From Hirsutella rhossiliensis (Eukaryota > Ascomycota > Sordariomycetes > Hypocreales > Ophiocordycipitaceae), in NCBI RefSeq assembly GCF_020360975.1, contig NW_025408669.1, forward strand, positions 7,068,001 through 7,132,000: a stretch of DNA of 64,000 bases, given 5' to 3'. Shown here in pieces: positions 1-11,914 of the stretch. Each line of letters starts with the position of its first letter. The first letter of the stretch is position 1. The notes under the pieces are model-generated. The model had not been told where the DNA came from. It saw only the letters and a program-made list of their open reading frames with translations, and did not search any database. The translations under genes were made by a program, and so were the position numbers.

Positions 1-1433
1 CAAGCTGACGGCAACTGTTTTGGTCAAGGTGTACGCGAAGCTGCTACCAGTGTCCGGTATGCATCGGCCCTCTCCAGGTTGGGTCGACCCAGCCCGTCGC
101 CGACCCCAATATACCCGCAGCCGAGAGCCAGCCCAGCTCCACAGGCGGCCCCTTTGCCCTCTTCTGCCAGTATTGCAACTGGTCGTCCAAGGAAACCGGC
201 ATCGAATTCGAGCGCTCCGGCGGTCTATACTCGCAGCTCGCCAAGATGAACAACGGAGGGGCGCCCAAGGTGACCATCAAGGAGGTCAAGGAGCGGCGAA
301 AGGAGCATCCAGACGAGCCCCCGCTACCGGACGACGAGGTCGACAGAGACCTACAGTTTGCGAGCCTCAAGGCCTTTTACCAGGAGCAACTCGCCGACGC
401 TCGAGCTTCGCTCGGCGGTGTGCCTCTGCCCGACGGCGTGGGCTTCTCTTCCCCGGCCAACTTGACGCGCATCATGTCCCTCTACACCGGGCGCGGCCAT
501 CATGGCAAGACACACAAGGGGCCGTCGGACGTCGTGCGCGAGGCCCTCAACACCGATGAGGGCCTCAAGCTCGAGCAGCTCGACGAATCGAACTCCATCA
601 AGAAGCTGACACACGGTGGCTGGGACGCGACCAACTCGCGCAGGCAACGGGAATCACAGCTCGAGCCCATGGTACGCTTCCAGGACCAGCTTCGACCGAT
701 TCCGTACCTCCTCCGCACCAAGCGGTCCAAGCGCTGCCCCGTCTGCCGCCACATCATCTCCAAGCCCGAGAACAAGGTGACGTCGACGAGGTTCAAGATC
801 CGCCTCGTCGCCAAGTCCTACATGCCCACCATCACCATCCGGCCTCTAAACCCCACCGCGGCCCCTGTGCCCGTCGGCTCCCGGCCCGGCCCCACCGAGG
901 AGGCGCCGCTCACGCCTATGAAGCCGTACCAGTACATCCTGACCTTTAAGAACCCTCTTTTCGACAACATCAAGGTCACGCTGGCAACGCCAAGCACGAC
1001 CCCGGGGCGATTCGCGAGCAAGGTGACCGTCCTCTGCCCACAGTTTGAGGTCAACGCAAACACGGACATGTGGGACGATGCGTTGAAAGAGGACGGGAGA
1101 GAGGGCGGGCGCAAGGGCGAAGACGGCCCGAGTCAGGGCGAGGCGGGAAAGATATGGGAAAGGGGCCGCAACTGGGTCAGCATCGTGCTGGAGGTGATCC
1201 CAGCTTCCTTGCGCGCCGAGCATTCGATGGGCCTGGGCAAGGATGGCGCGGCAGACGACCCGCCCCGGGACGACGAGGATATCCTCGAGATTCCCATGTT
1301 TGTAAGAATTGAGTGGGAGGCAGACGCGCACAACGACATGGGCACAGGGGCAGACAAGGATAAGGAGACGAGGGAGAAGAGGGAGCTGGCCTATTGGTGC
1401 GTGCTCGGCGTGGGACGCATCAGTCACGAATGA
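1..1433 (+). CDS. Dynactin subunit 4 (p62), 3' part
   Basis: C-terminal part of dynactin p62, a subunit of the pointed-end complex of dynactin, which links dynein to cargo on microtubules (the Neurospora ropy gene ro-2 is of this family). The frame is open from base 9 to the TGA at 1431-1433. Paired-cysteine motifs typical of p62 are visible: CPVC near base 58, CQYC near 166, and CPVCRHII near 736. The first bases do not fit cleanly: the frame has a TGA at 6-8, and the words ADGNC lie in another frame. An intron junction or one-base slip therefore sits at the window edge. The body from about 246 onward has charged regions and ends in a conserved beta-rich part (around YQYILTFKNPLFD). Family assignment is firm; the N-terminus lies outside the window. 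Confidence 0.88.
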
Positions 1434-1648
1434 TGGGACATGACTAGATAGATACCCCAAGAGAATTCAGGGCGACGATGAGTGGCCGTGAGAGTATGCA
1501 TTTGATATCCACGGAAAGCAGCCTGTCGTGCTTCCAAGCTACCCGCTCTCAAAAAGACGCCGAGCCCCAGTTTTGACCAACCATCGATGCGAACAAGTCA
1601 TTTCCCAGCCCTTGGATGCCATGCCAAATAAATGGAGGTGCCCACAGC

Positions 1649-2567
1649 CTAGTACTCGGTGGCGCTGCTCTGAGGGAACTCAAAGTTGACGTTGCGGCCC
1701 GTCAAGCGGCGGTAGACCTCGGAGTAGGTGTCGAGCCTGTAGTCGACGCCGCCGCGCTCCTTCTCGTCGAGGACAACCTTGAGCAGCTTGCTGCCGTCCT
1801 CCTTGGTACGGATGCGCTTGCCGACAATCTCGACAGGGTAGCAGAGATCCGACAGAATAGCGTCGTGGACGGCCGTCAGGGTGCGCGAACGGGGGCGCTT
1901 CTGCTTTTGGGTGTTGCGGGAGCGGGCCGAGCGCTTGGGACGGGGCAGGATGCGGCGGCCGGCGAGGATCAGGACATGGCGGTCCGAGAACTTCTTCTCG
2001 AGCTCACGCGTCAGGCTGCGTGTCGTGTTAGTTGCCCAAGCCGTCGGGCGGGCGAGTTTGGGGGGAGCTTACCGCTGCTGGACCTTGTGGAAGCCAGCCA
2101 GGGAAGGGACGGGGACAAAGATGACAATAGCCTTCTTGCCGTGGCCAACTTCGATCTAATCAAGACCCAAAGTCAGCAGGCGAGCTCCAGGCAAAGCCTT
2201 GGACCGCTTCCCGTCCTGTTCCATCCAAATTGCACGGCCTGGCAGGCGCCGGCGCTTCCCCCTTCGGCGAGTTGTGTGTGCGCATCAATTCTCTCGAATC
2301 GGCTTCGCGCTCGGGGGCTCGCGTCGCCGCCAGTGTGGCATGTGGAACAGGGTATCCCGAGGACCGGGTCGGGAGCGTGTCGAGCGTTCACGCGGCTCTT
2401 CTCACCTCGCGGGCAGAGACGATCTGCAGAGGACGCAGGGCGACCTTGAGGTCGGCAGTGTTGGTCTCGAGGTCGTAGAGCGCCTGAGCAATGTTCTGCT
2501 CGAGCTCGGAGGGCTTTTGCCGCGAAGGGCTGTTGGGGGCGATCTTGTTCAGGGCCTGGGCGCTCAT
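1649..2567 (-). CDS. rps7: 40S ribosomal protein S7 (eS7), three exons
   Basis: Small-subunit ribosomal protein eS7. Exons on the minus strand are 2567-2406, 2155-2073 and 2015-1649 and give 203 residues, the usual length. The start is the ATG at 2567 ([12 protein letters not shown]). Intron 1 begins GTGAG and ends TTAG; intron 2 begins GTAAGC and ends GCAG. The family-typical segments [20 protein letters not shown] and [12 protein letters not shown] follow in exon 3, and the protein ends [10 protein letters not shown]. The long first intron (250 bp) near the start is common in fungal ribosomal protein genes. It is convergent with the dynactin gene, with 215 bp between the stops. The call is very secure. 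Confidence 0.97.
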
Positions 2568-3527
2568 CTTGGCTGGGTGGTGCACAAACGGTGATGAGGA
2601 GGGTCGGTGGTGACGGATGGCGCTTCCTGAAATTTCTTGGGAGGTTTCGCTAAATTGGGGTTTTCGTGCCCTCGAGCTGGGCTGCAGTGGGGTCACGCGG
2701 CTTGCTCATTGGCTCGAGCGAGCGCTGGCCATGCCCTCACTCTCGGATCACGCGCTCGCTCACGTGCCTTGATAGGTACGTACCACTCCGTCTTGATGCC
2801 ATCGCCAACTTACGGCACTGCAGTCTCTCGCCTGGGCTCAATGCATCTAGCCACAGCATTTGCAGACGATGCATTGACACAGGCAGCTCAATGGACATCA
2901 TGTGCGGTACCGAGCTCTGACACATTCTCGTTTCCTCTCTTGCTCTCACCGTCGATGGGTCTTTCTGTCAACCCCCAAAGCGCTCTCTCGACAGTACACT
3001 GTCATCGACCAGCCGGCGCGGTGGCTTGTCCTGAGAAAAGAGTCTCCCAAGTATCCCGATGAGATCTTCCCTTGACATCCATATCACGAGCTCGCTGTCC
3101 TGCCTTAAATTCATCCCTCTGCCCCGCAAGCTTGTCCTGGGGGCGCCATCCCCGCCACCATCTGGGCAGGCCCTCATGGCTGCCTCAGTCCGTTCTTGCA
3201 GTGATGATGGAAACAGCACTAGCCTGTCTCGACACTCGGCGGCTCGCTCTTGCCGTGATGGAACTCGGGACTGTAAAGCAGAGTCATTTGGGAAGGCCCG
3301 GGGACGCGTCGTCCGCCGCCAGCCGCCAGCGCCTTCCGGCTTCCCAGGCCTCGCGTCTTTTCTGGCCCATTTCAAGCGTCGCCCGTCTCCCCGAATCCCT
3401 CTCTTCTTTTACACTCCATCCACTCTTCATTTGCTTTCTTATCATTCCCCACGTTCCAAAAGTTGGCCCAGCTCAGCCTTGATAGCCTCGCCCACACACT
3501 GAGAGCATCTTTCTTGGTCAACTCAAG
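2568..3527. other. Intergenic, divergent promoter region
   Basis: 960 bp between the divergent eS7 (-) and WSC (+) genes. The part near the WSC start (about 3400-3520) is pyrimidine-rich, as expected of a fungal promoter and 5' leader. Several ORFs occur here but overlap one another on both strands, show no recognisable protein and are treated as chance. Confidence 0.5.
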
Positions 3528-4613
3528 ATGGCCGCTGCCTTTTTGCTCGCCGCTTTCGGCGCTTCCCGCGTCGCCGCCCAGATGGAGCACAGCAATTCAG
3601 CCTTTGCCTACATGGGCTGTTCATCTGTCGACTTGTCCTGCTTCGGAAGCCCCATTGTCTTCCCAGACGGCCATGTGACTCCGGAGGCTTGCCAGGACGC
3701 CTGCCACGGCCATCAGTTTGCCGCTCTCCTGCCAGGGTTCGTGTCCGCTCCCAGCTTTATGTGGTTGTTTGACTGACGGCGTTGCAGTGCTTGCCACTGT
3801 GGCGATGACGCGAGTGGCATCACGGCCATCGACGAGAACTTTTGCAACACTGCTTGCATGGGTGATCCCGCCTTTGGGACATGCGGTGGCTTCGACCAAG
3901 ATCAAGGCGGCAGCATTGCCAACGTGTACGACTGGCCTGCCTCTCCGGGACAAGAGCATGGGCTGGTGACGTCCCAAACCGTCCACACCGTCTCCCTTCC
4001 AGCCCCTGCTACCGAGTCCCCTTGTTCCACGTTTGAGCATATGCCATCTGCACCTCCCACGGCCGCAACTCTCCTCACGCCCATTGGGTCTGCCCCGGAG
4101 GCTCCGGCCTTTTCCTCGACCTATCTTTCGGATGAGTTGCCGCCTTCAGCGCCGGCATTCCCACACACGTCGCAGGCCAGTGAGGCTTGGACAACGTCTT
4201 GTTCGCAGCATGATCGTTTAGTCACCGAGGTGCCAACTCCTCCTGAGCCGTCTCACGCCTCGACGAGTGAGTACTCTGGACCTCTCACCCGCGACACTGT
4301 GGACACTGATACTCCGTGTGCAACAGAGGGTCCCAATCCTCCGGATTATTCCTCGGACGGAGAGGCACGCCCGACTCCAGGATGCGGTGACATCGGTGGC
4401 CCGGACGATGTTGATTGCACGCCCACCCGTCCAGCAGAGCTGTCTGAAGTCCCCTCGCAGAGAACCCTTTGGCCCGCTGCTCCATACGCTTCTGCCCCGA
4501 CGTTGGAAACGCACATTCCATCCCAGGTCCCGGAAAACGATGCCCCTCAGGACCTGATTCCCGCCTTCTCGGCGTTTGGTGGACTGGCTTTGATTGCGGC
4601 CATGATCATGTAG
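3528..4613 (+). CDS. WSC-domain secreted or wall-anchored protein
   Basis: Two exons, 3528-3736 and 3788-4613, give 344 residues. The intron (GTTCGT..TTGCAG) splits a glycine codon and restores the WSC frame (LLPGACHCGDD). Residues 1-18 form a signal peptide (MAAAFLLAAFGASRVAAQ). A single WSC-type domain covers about residues 25-115 with regularly placed cysteines (MGCSS, CFGS, CQDACHG, CHCGDD, FCNTACMG, FGTCGG). A long Ser/Thr/Pro-rich stalk follows to about 325. The protein ends in a hydrophobic tail (AFSAFGGLALIAAMIM) with no cytoplasmic residues, which fits a GPI-anchor signal better than a WSC sensor with a cytoplasmic tail. WSC domains bind carbohydrate or act as cell-wall sensors. The exact role is unknown. 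Confidence 0.85.
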
Positions 4614-5112
4614 AAGGCTCGGTCAATGGCTGGTAGGGTCGTCGACGGGTCCGCCTAATGCTGCAGGCGGCATCTCGTTGTCATCATTGTTTGGAGGATT
4701 TTAATGGTTGGGGGAAGTATGAACGTGCGGGAGAGAAGACGAGGGTGGATTGGTGGAGAATTAGAGATATGGATGGCACCATTGCCGATGGTGGCAGTGA
4801 GCCGCGACAGTGTACGTTATCAGTAATGGTATTTCATTCCTTCAGTCGTTTAATTTGCGTTGCCGTTGCCACAGCCTGCCTTTTTTGACAGTATTAAAGG
4901 CCTAATACAGGGTAGGCGGTAATTAACGAAGTCGAGAGAGTACGTCTAATGTGCGATGTTCTTTGTATTTCAGCCCCCGCTTCGCCCCTCCCCCGCGATT
5001 GATTGATGCACCTACATTATCTCTTGCTCGTCACTACCCGAGACCCCGTCTACGAGCCCGAAGTTCTCAAGTGCCAGAGGGCAGATTCCAAGCGAGCTGA
5101 AATCCATCCAAG
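4614..5112. other. Intergenic, nothing recognised
   Basis: About 500 bp between the WSC gene and twinfilin, both on the plus strand. It must contain the WSC 3' UTR and the twinfilin promoter. A short AT-rich part lies around 4880-4950. I see no RNA gene or conserved ORF. Confidence 0.4.
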
Positions 5113-6220
5113 ATGCAGTCCGGAATCTCAGGTAGGGCCGCCGGCGGTCCGCCTTGCCCCGGACCAGTCGCTAACGGCGCGAGTCAGCTTCGCAAGAGCT
5201 CCAAGCGCAGTTCAACTCGCTGCTCTCGTCCTCGGACACATTTGCCCTGCTGGCGAGCATCGAGAGCGAGTCCCTGGTACCCGTTACGACGCTGCCGTCT
5301 GCCGCCTCGACGTTTGAGGAGAACCTGGCGAGCCTGCAACCGCACATCAAGCCCAACGTGGCACTGTACCTGATCCTGCGGCGATACGAAGCGGCGCCGA
5401 AGCTGCTGGCCGTTACATACGTGCCCGACTCGGCGCCCGTGCGGCAAAAGATGTTGTTTGCGGCGACGCGCCTGACGCTCGTGCGAGAGCTGGGGACGGA
5501 GCATTTCCGGGACACCGTCTTTGTGACAACGGCCGAGGAGTTGAGCGAGCGCGGGTTCCAGAAGCTCGACGCGCACAACAAACTCGAAGCTCCGTTGACC
5601 AAGGAGGAGAAAACACTGGAGGAAGTGAAGCGAGCCGAGCAAGAGGCTGGATCCGGGACGGGGACGCGGGAAATCCACCTGAGCAAGAGCCTGTCGATGC
5701 CCGTGGCCGAGGATGCCATTGTCGCCATGAAAGGGGTCGGCCAGGCGGGAGACCGAATCGTGGCCATGCTGGTGAGTTGGAAATACAGCAAGCGATGATT
5801 GGACACCATCTGATGCATACGCAGAAAATCAACACAGAAACGGAAATAGTGGAATTGGTGCCTGAATCACCCAGGCCCAGCTCCATCAGCGAGCTATCAC
5901 GGGCCATTTCGGCGACGGAGCCCCGGTTCACCTTTTATCGCTTCACGCACAGCCATAACGGGACCGAGGAGAGTCCCCTGCTCTTCTTCTACACGTGCCC
6001 AGTCACGCCTGGGAACAGGGCCGTCAAGAGTCGCATGCTGTACCCGCTCATGAAGCGCGCCGTCTTGCATGTTGCCGATAAGGAGGCGGGCCTCAAGATT
6101 GACAAGAAGTTTGAGGTGGAGGAGCCGAGCGAGATTACGGAGCAGACGGTCATGGACGACCTGCACCCAAAGGTAGCCGCCACGCAGGGGTTCAGCCGGC
6201 CGAAGCGGCCAGGCCGGTGA
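5113..6220 (+). CDS. twf1: Twinfilin (ADF-H actin-binding protein)
   Basis: Exons 5113-5131, 5188-5771 and 5825-6220 give 332 residues, the usual length of fungal twinfilin. Exon 1 encodes only MQSGIS plus one base. Intron 1 (GTAGGG..GTCAG) contains the branch-like CTAAC 12 bases before its end. Intron 2 runs GTGAGT..CGCAG. Two ADF-H domains are present: about residues 5-140 (FNSLLSSSDTFALLASIESE, then YLILRRYE and FAATRLTLVRELG) and about 175-315 (FTFYRFTHSHNG, LLFFYTCP, VKSRMLYPLMKRAV). The basic tail QGFSRPKRPGR resembles the capping-protein/phosphoinositide-binding tail of twinfilins. The protein binds ADP-actin monomers and caps filaments at cortical actin. Confidence 0.93.
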
Positions 6221-6645
6221 TTCTCGCAGACGAGGTGTAGGAAGATGGTGGCCCCTGAAGGGCAAGAGAGGACGAGGTGCGTGCTTTCGTGATGACAGAG
6301 GACATATACACAAGTATGCAATTGACTGGCTGGGAATGCAGCATGCAGACGCCCTCCCCGATCTATGCGCTCCGAACCTCACGGTATGCCAAAGAGAAGA
6401 AAGAGCAATCAGGCCGATGCACTCCGAAACTCTCTCATCTCCTCCATGCCGTCGGTTCTATATGTGAAGAAGTGAGAAACAAATTTCCAACAACCCTCCG
6501 CCTGAGGTTCGCGGACACAGGCAGACCTGCGCCTCGCCGTCTCCGCGTCGGGCATGCTGGTCGACCAATGCAGAGCAACGGCGCCGCGGTGGGCTTTGGA
6601 GGATGCCCCGCCTCGTCTCGTCTTCGACCGCCACGTGTCTGCTCT
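6221..6645. other. Intergenic, convergent 3' ends
   Basis: 425 bp between the stops of twinfilin (+) and the carrier gene (-). It holds the two 3' UTRs. I see no coding or structured element. Confidence 0.4.
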
Positions 6646-7810
6646 CTACTCTTCGTACTTGCCGGCGCCGGTAAAGGACAAGTTGCTGCGCTCGAGGTGG
6701 TCCTTGAGATACTCGTAAACGGTGAAGGTGACGGCCTGGCCGGGAGCAACACGCATGATGCGCGGCGTGATGCCCTTGTAGAAGGCGTGGAAGCCTTCTT
6801 GCCTGTCGCGTGGGGAAGCTGGGTCAGCCAAGTACCTGGTGAGAGTTCTGCAGGGGGAAGAGAATGGGGCGGGAGACTTACTTGAACATGTCGGACGAGA
6901 TGCGGGCTATCCTGGACCACGCGCTGACGCCGGGCTCGGCGGGCGTCTTCTGCAGGCGGGTCTTGATGGTGTCGATGGGGGCGTTGCTCAGGGGACCCAT
7001 GGCGCCGCTGACGAGGCCGATGACGGTCGTCTGCCAGCTGGGCAGATTGACGCTCTCGTACTGGGGCTGGAAGCGCTTGAGGGCGTCCTTGAAGTAGCTG
7101 TAGGCGGTGAAGTTGACGGCCTGGTTGGAGCCCTGGCGCAGGGCCGTGAGACTGACGCCGCGGTAGAGGGCGCCGAAGCCCTCCTCTCGGACAACGGTGT
7201 AGAGGGCGTGGGCGGCGTTGCGGTACTTGGGGATGTCGAGGGGGTCGGCCATGGAGTGGTGCTGGGCCTGGAGGCGGATCTTGATGACCTCCATGGGAGT
7301 GACGACGGCGACGGCCTCGGTGACGCCGGCGGCGAGGCCGGCGGCAAAGGTGGCGCGGCCGGAGACGGCGCCCGAGGACTTGTCGGCGAGGAGCTGCTTG
7401 TAAGACTCGAACGAGGTGAAGCGGATGGCCATTTTGGGGACGATGCCCGTGAGGACGGCGCCGAGGCCCTTGTACAAGCCGAGCGGCGTCTCCTTCTTGA
7501 CGATCTCGACGCCGGTGCGGACGAAGCCGCGCTTCGGGGCGCCGGGCAGGCGAGCGCGGCGCGAGAGCTGCATTCGGACCTTGATTGTGTCTGGCGAGCC
7601 GGGGGCATGTGTAAGTGAGAGCTTGCCCCGTGGAGGCGGAGCTGGAGGACGTACCGAGGGGATGGCAGACGAGGGCCTCCATCATGCCGGCGCCACCTCC
7701 GGCTGCAGAGGTGTCAGTCAGTGGGGCAAGTACGGGCCTGGCCTTGACGAACCGATGAGGTTTGTGGCGGCCGTCGGGGGCTTCTTGTTGCCATCGTTGG
7801 TCCGGGGCAT
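6646..7810 (-). CDS. sfc1: Mitochondrial succinate-fumarate carrier
   Basis: Four exons on the minus strand (7810-7753, 7702-7655, 7590-6882, 6802-6646) give 323 residues. The protein has three mitochondrial-carrier repeats with the signature motif in each: HPLDTIKVRM, TPMEVIKIRL and APIDTIKTRL. Segments FEALYKG-like (LGLYKGLGAVLTGIVPKMA), ALYRGVSLTALRQGSNQ and FYKGITPRIMRVAPGQAVTF match the Sfc1/Acr1/AcuL type, which exchanges cytosolic succinate for matrix fumarate and is needed for growth on C2 compounds. All introns are GT..AG and each junction restores a conserved word, for example HPL|DTIKV. It is an inner-membrane protein with six expected helices. Citrate or other carriers are less likely given the motif set. 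Confidence 0.93.
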
Positions 7811-9767
7811 GGCTGGGCAGGACCAGACAGCGACGAGGCTGTCTCTACGGACGCGGCTCTGCTGTCCGGGGATCCGGCAATGCCGCGATGATGTCGGCCG
7901 GGAGCGTTCAAGGGCGGCGGCGTCACGGCTCTATGCGCAGCAAGGACAAGGAAGAGTAAAATGGGGCCGAGACAGGACTGGAGAGAGAATTCACGCGCAT
8001 ATGTATGTGAGGTGAGTTTAGGTAGGCAGGGGAGATGGCAGAGTCCAAGACAGCCCCCCGAGGGCGGATCATGGGCATTCACATGTCAAAAGGGCGGGGA
8101 CCGGGACGGATTCGACATGGAACGGGGGTGGGAGGGACGAAGGGGGAGTGGGGTGTGTGACGACAGGGAGGGCAAAACGAGACTAGAACAATGGAAAAGG
8201 GCTAATCGAGGGGACAGGAGGACGAAGAAGAGGGCAAGGAAAGGGGCGTGATGCGCGAACACATGGTGATGAAGCCGAGCTTCAACATACTAAACATGTA
8301 CCTCCCTTAATTACTACTAGGTAGGTAGGTATCTGCCCCTCCCCCTCCTGCTCTCCCCCACACGATCGAGGTACCGGCAACGGCGCCGAAACTCGGGCAC
8401 GGCCGGCAATCACGTTCGGAATGCCCCGGCACTCCCGCGAGGCGTCTCTCGCTCTCTCGCGCTCTCTTCCCCCACCGGCAAACACACACAACACGTTACC
8501 TTTACCCTCCACTGTACGGGCAAGCAAAGCCAGGAGAGAGACACGGGGCAGGGCCAAGAACAGAGGCGTCTGCGTTTGCGCGAGCGGTGCGCGTGCGTCG
8601 CGTGCGTGTAAGTGGGTGGCGCAAGTCCCTTTCCGCGCCCACAGCGTGCAGCGGTACATGCCCCTCGAGGGACTGAGTCGGTTACAGTCCGCGCGCCCGG
8701 CGGGTCGAGGCGGACGTCCCGCCGCGGCTAAGCTGGCGGGGACAAGGCGGGGGACATCAAGGACTGGCCTTCGCCGAGGTCCCGGGCGGAAGGGGCCAAG
8801 CAGGCAGGGACAGGGGCGGCTTTTGTCGTGCCGCGGGTTGGGGTTAAATGCCCGCTTTGGGCGAGGCTTGGCAGGCGGCACATGACTTGGGGGTGCTGCC
8901 GCTAATACTGTATGTACAAGTTGTATGGGATTTATATAGAATTGTAACCGTAACTTAGTACTCGGTAGCTGCCTGTCGATCATACATAGGCAACTGGGTA
9001 TATGTTCGTCTAGGGATGCGGTGGGGAGGCGGCATCTGGGAACCAGGCGCTGGCAAGCTCAAGCGACTGGGCAACGACACGCTGGTCATCCAAGATGCCG
9101 TGCAAGCGCATGCTGCCTTGGTGCCAATTGCCGCCGGACACGAGACGTTGGCAAAGAGCGACAGCCATCTCTTTGTTTACATGTATACAAGGTGCCGTGT
9201 ACCTGGAGCACCCGGCCGGCAATTGCGCCCCGTCTGTGCCGAGGCACGGCGCCGTTGCGGGCCGCGGCGAAGGCTCGAGTCACGAGGGGGCAGCCATCGT
9301 CACCACTTCTCCAGGACACCGTCTGCGTAACCGACGGTATACGGCATGTCACGGGCACACGCTCGCTCCAGGGTGTCCGCGAAAGCAAGAGGTGGGAGAA
9401 AGGGTCTTGATGATTGCCGAGCAGAGGCTTTTCGCAAATAAACCAGCGCTCCCGCTTGCGAGATGCTATGAACCAGCTTCTCGCCCAATCGCCTAATCCA
9501 ACAGGAAAGAAAAGATGCAATCGCCCTAACCACATGGTATCATACAGCCGTCCCAGCGCCTCCCTCGCCCGTGACCACTCCCCAGCTCTGCGTGGTCCGG
9601 GAAAGGGTATCCTGAGTCCAACTGGGATCGAGGAATTCCGCAGTGAATTTGAAAAGAAGAAAGACAAAAAAGAATAGGACTGATGGGTATCGCAACGGAA
9701 AGCTGAAAAGAAGCCGGAACTTGGCAGAGTCGGACGAAAGAGACCACCGGGAGAAGACGCTCTCTCT
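7811..9767. other. Long intergenic stretch, nothing coding recognised
   Basis: About 1.96 kb between two minus-strand genes; it must contain the carrier promoter and the scon-2 3' UTR. A short GTAG tetranucleotide run lies near 8320-8331. GC-rich, purine-biased stretches (7960-8250) create open frames on both strands without any recognisable protein. No tRNA-like fold was noticed. Confidence 0.45.
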
Positions 9768-11914
9768 CTACGACGGCGTCCCCCTCTCCTCGGCCCCCTC
9801 GCCCTCAAAGCTGTAGAGCCGCACCTCGCCGTCCTCGCTGCCGCTCGCCATCCGACTGTCGCTCAGCCCGACGCACGTCACCGGCCCCGCGTGGCCCGTG
9901 AAGCTGCGGTCGCATTTGCCCGACCGCGGCTCCCAGATCTTGGTGACCGAGTCGTTGGCCCCCGTCACCACCCGCAGCGTGTCGCCCACCAGGCCCCAGA
10001 TGCCCTCGACGTGTCCAAACATGCTGCGGATGCACTTGCCCGTCTCCACGTCCCACAGCCGCACCGTATTGTCCAGCCCGCCCGTCAGCATGTACCGCGG
10101 CGGCAGCGGCCGCGCCGGGTCCGATGCGAACCCGTGGCCGAGCGCCGCCCGCGAGTCCACCACGGCCGGCGCCTCGGCGCAGCTCGGCGTCGGCGTGCCG
10201 CCGCGGCTGCTGTGCACCGACGCCGCGTCCGTCTTGTCCTCGCTCGGGACGGCGTCGGGCTCAAAGTCGGACGGCATCAGCAGCACCTGCTGCACCTGGC
10301 CCACGTGCCCGCGAAACGTCTTGATGCACTGCTTCGAGTCCAGGTCCCACAGCTTGACCGACATGTCGTCCGAAGCGGAGAAGACGGTGCGCGAGGGCGA
10401 GTCGATGCGCACGTGGTTGACCCAGTCGGTGTGCCCGCGCAGGCAAAACGTCTGCTTGGTGTCGAAGCTAAAGATCTTGACCGTCTTGTCAATCGACCCC
10501 GACGCCAGCGTGCAGCCGTCGTAGTGCACCGACAGCACGCCCTCGGTGTGGCACTGCAGCGTGCTCAGGCACTCGCCCGTCTGCCAGTTCCAGATCTTGA
10601 TGGTCTTGTCGAAGCTGCCGCTGATGAGCTTGGACTCGTCAAACTGCAGCGTGCGCACCGTCGCCGTGTGCCCGCGCAGCGTGCGCATCACCTCGCCTGT
10701 CTCAATGTTCCAGATCTTGATGGTCGTGTCGTACGAGCCCGTCGCCAGCATGTTGTCGTCAAACTGCAGGCACGTCACGCCGTTTTCGTGGCCCTTGAAC
10801 GTCTTGATGGCGCACCGACCCGTCTTCCAGTTGTAGCCCACCTTGTACCGGTCGCGGTAGACGTCCTTCCACGGCCGGAACTGGCGCTCGACATCGAGCT
10901 GCGATCGCGGCGAGAGCGCCGCCTTGGGGTTGCGCTTGGGCCGCTTCGATGGCCCGTCGTCGCAGGCCGCCAGGGACCGTTTGTTAGCGGGCTGAGGTGA
11001 GGAAGTGGTCGGGTCGGCAGAGTCTTGGACCGAGTCCTGGGCCGCATCGGCGCGGTCGTTGCGGTGGTGGGCGGATTGATGCTGGCTCCAGGCCGTCAAT
11101 TTTTTCTTTTCCAGCAGCGGCAGCCCCCAGCCGCACTTTGTGCACTTTCTGTCAATGTGCTGCTCGCACATGCGGTGCCAGACAACGTCGTCGTCGGCCA
11201 GGTTGCGCCAGCGGCGGCTAACCTGGGCGGCCTTGCAGAGCGAGACGGTGTCGAGATGGCACAGGATCTTGTAGGAGAGCTCGGTGGGGAGAGCGGCGAG
11301 AAAGTCGATTTTGAGCTGTTCCTGGACCTCGCGCGACACGGTGGAGAGCTGGGGGAAGCAGCACTGGGTGATGATGCCCTGCAGCATCAGGTCGCGGTGC
11401 TTGGCGGGGGCGGCCGAGAAGAGGGACCAGACGTGGGTGATGGCTTCTTGGTCGGCGACGGAGAGGCTGTTGAGCTCCTGGGGGCAAGGATTATTAGCTA
11501 GCGATGGCGCGGCGGAGAAGCAGGACCTACCCTCTGGATGAAGCCCATCTTGGTCTCGTCGGCGGCGCGGCGGCACTTCGAATCGGGTCGGTGGCGATAG
11601 CAGTAGCGGGTGTTGGGGTCTTTGGCGCGGGAGTCGGCGGCGTCGTCGATGGCGCCCTTGCCGACGGGGGCGTAGAGGCCGGGGATGTGCTCCTTGAGAA
11701 AGGGGCTGACGGCCTTGCCGACGAGGTTGGACGACATCTTCTTGAGCCTGGTGTTGTCCTCCTCCTGCGGGCGGCGCCGGTCGCAAGTGTCGCGCGGCAG
11801 CGGGCGCGAGGGCGGGAGGGCAGGCGTGTTTAAGGCGTCGTCGGGGGGGTCATGGGCCGGAGACGCAGGCGGCAGCGGGTGGCCCTGGCGGGGCGGGTGT
11901 GCAAGATGGTCCAT
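9768..11914 (-). CDS. scon-2: F-box/WD40 sulfur regulator (SCON-2/SconB/Met30)
   Basis: Exons 11914-11531 and 11477-9768 give 697 residues, comparable with Neurospora SCON-2 and Aspergillus SconB. The intron lies between MGFIQR and ELNSLS (GTAGGT..CCCAG). The F-box covers about residues 187-235 ([18 protein letters not shown].. and [14 protein letters not shown]). It is followed by a cysteine pair ([10 protein letters not shown]) and a low-complexity linker with basic residues ([10 protein letters not shown]). Seven WD40 repeats run from about 350 to 690, for example [12 protein letters not shown] and [13 protein letters not shown]. There is a disordered insert between repeats 5 and 6 ([15 protein letters not shown]). 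The family acts as substrate receptor of an SCF ubiquitin ligase that removes the CYS3/MetR-type bZIP activator when sulfur is ample. The start chosen is the first ATG of the open frame; a shorter start inside exon 1 ([10 protein letters not shown]) is possible. Confidence 0.93.

Noticed and set aside
6435..7685. 416-codon minus-strand frame over the carrier gene
   Set aside because: Out of frame with the carrier exons, and Arg/His/Pro-rich; only the spliced frame shows carrier motifs.
8282..8983. 233-codon minus-strand frame between carrier and scon-2
   Set aside because: Arg/Pro-rich translation from GC-rich intergenic DNA without any recognised motif.
9891..11000. 369-codon plus-strand frame over scon-2
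   Set aside because: Shadow of the GC-rich WD40 gene; composition is Arg/His/Val-rich without domain content.
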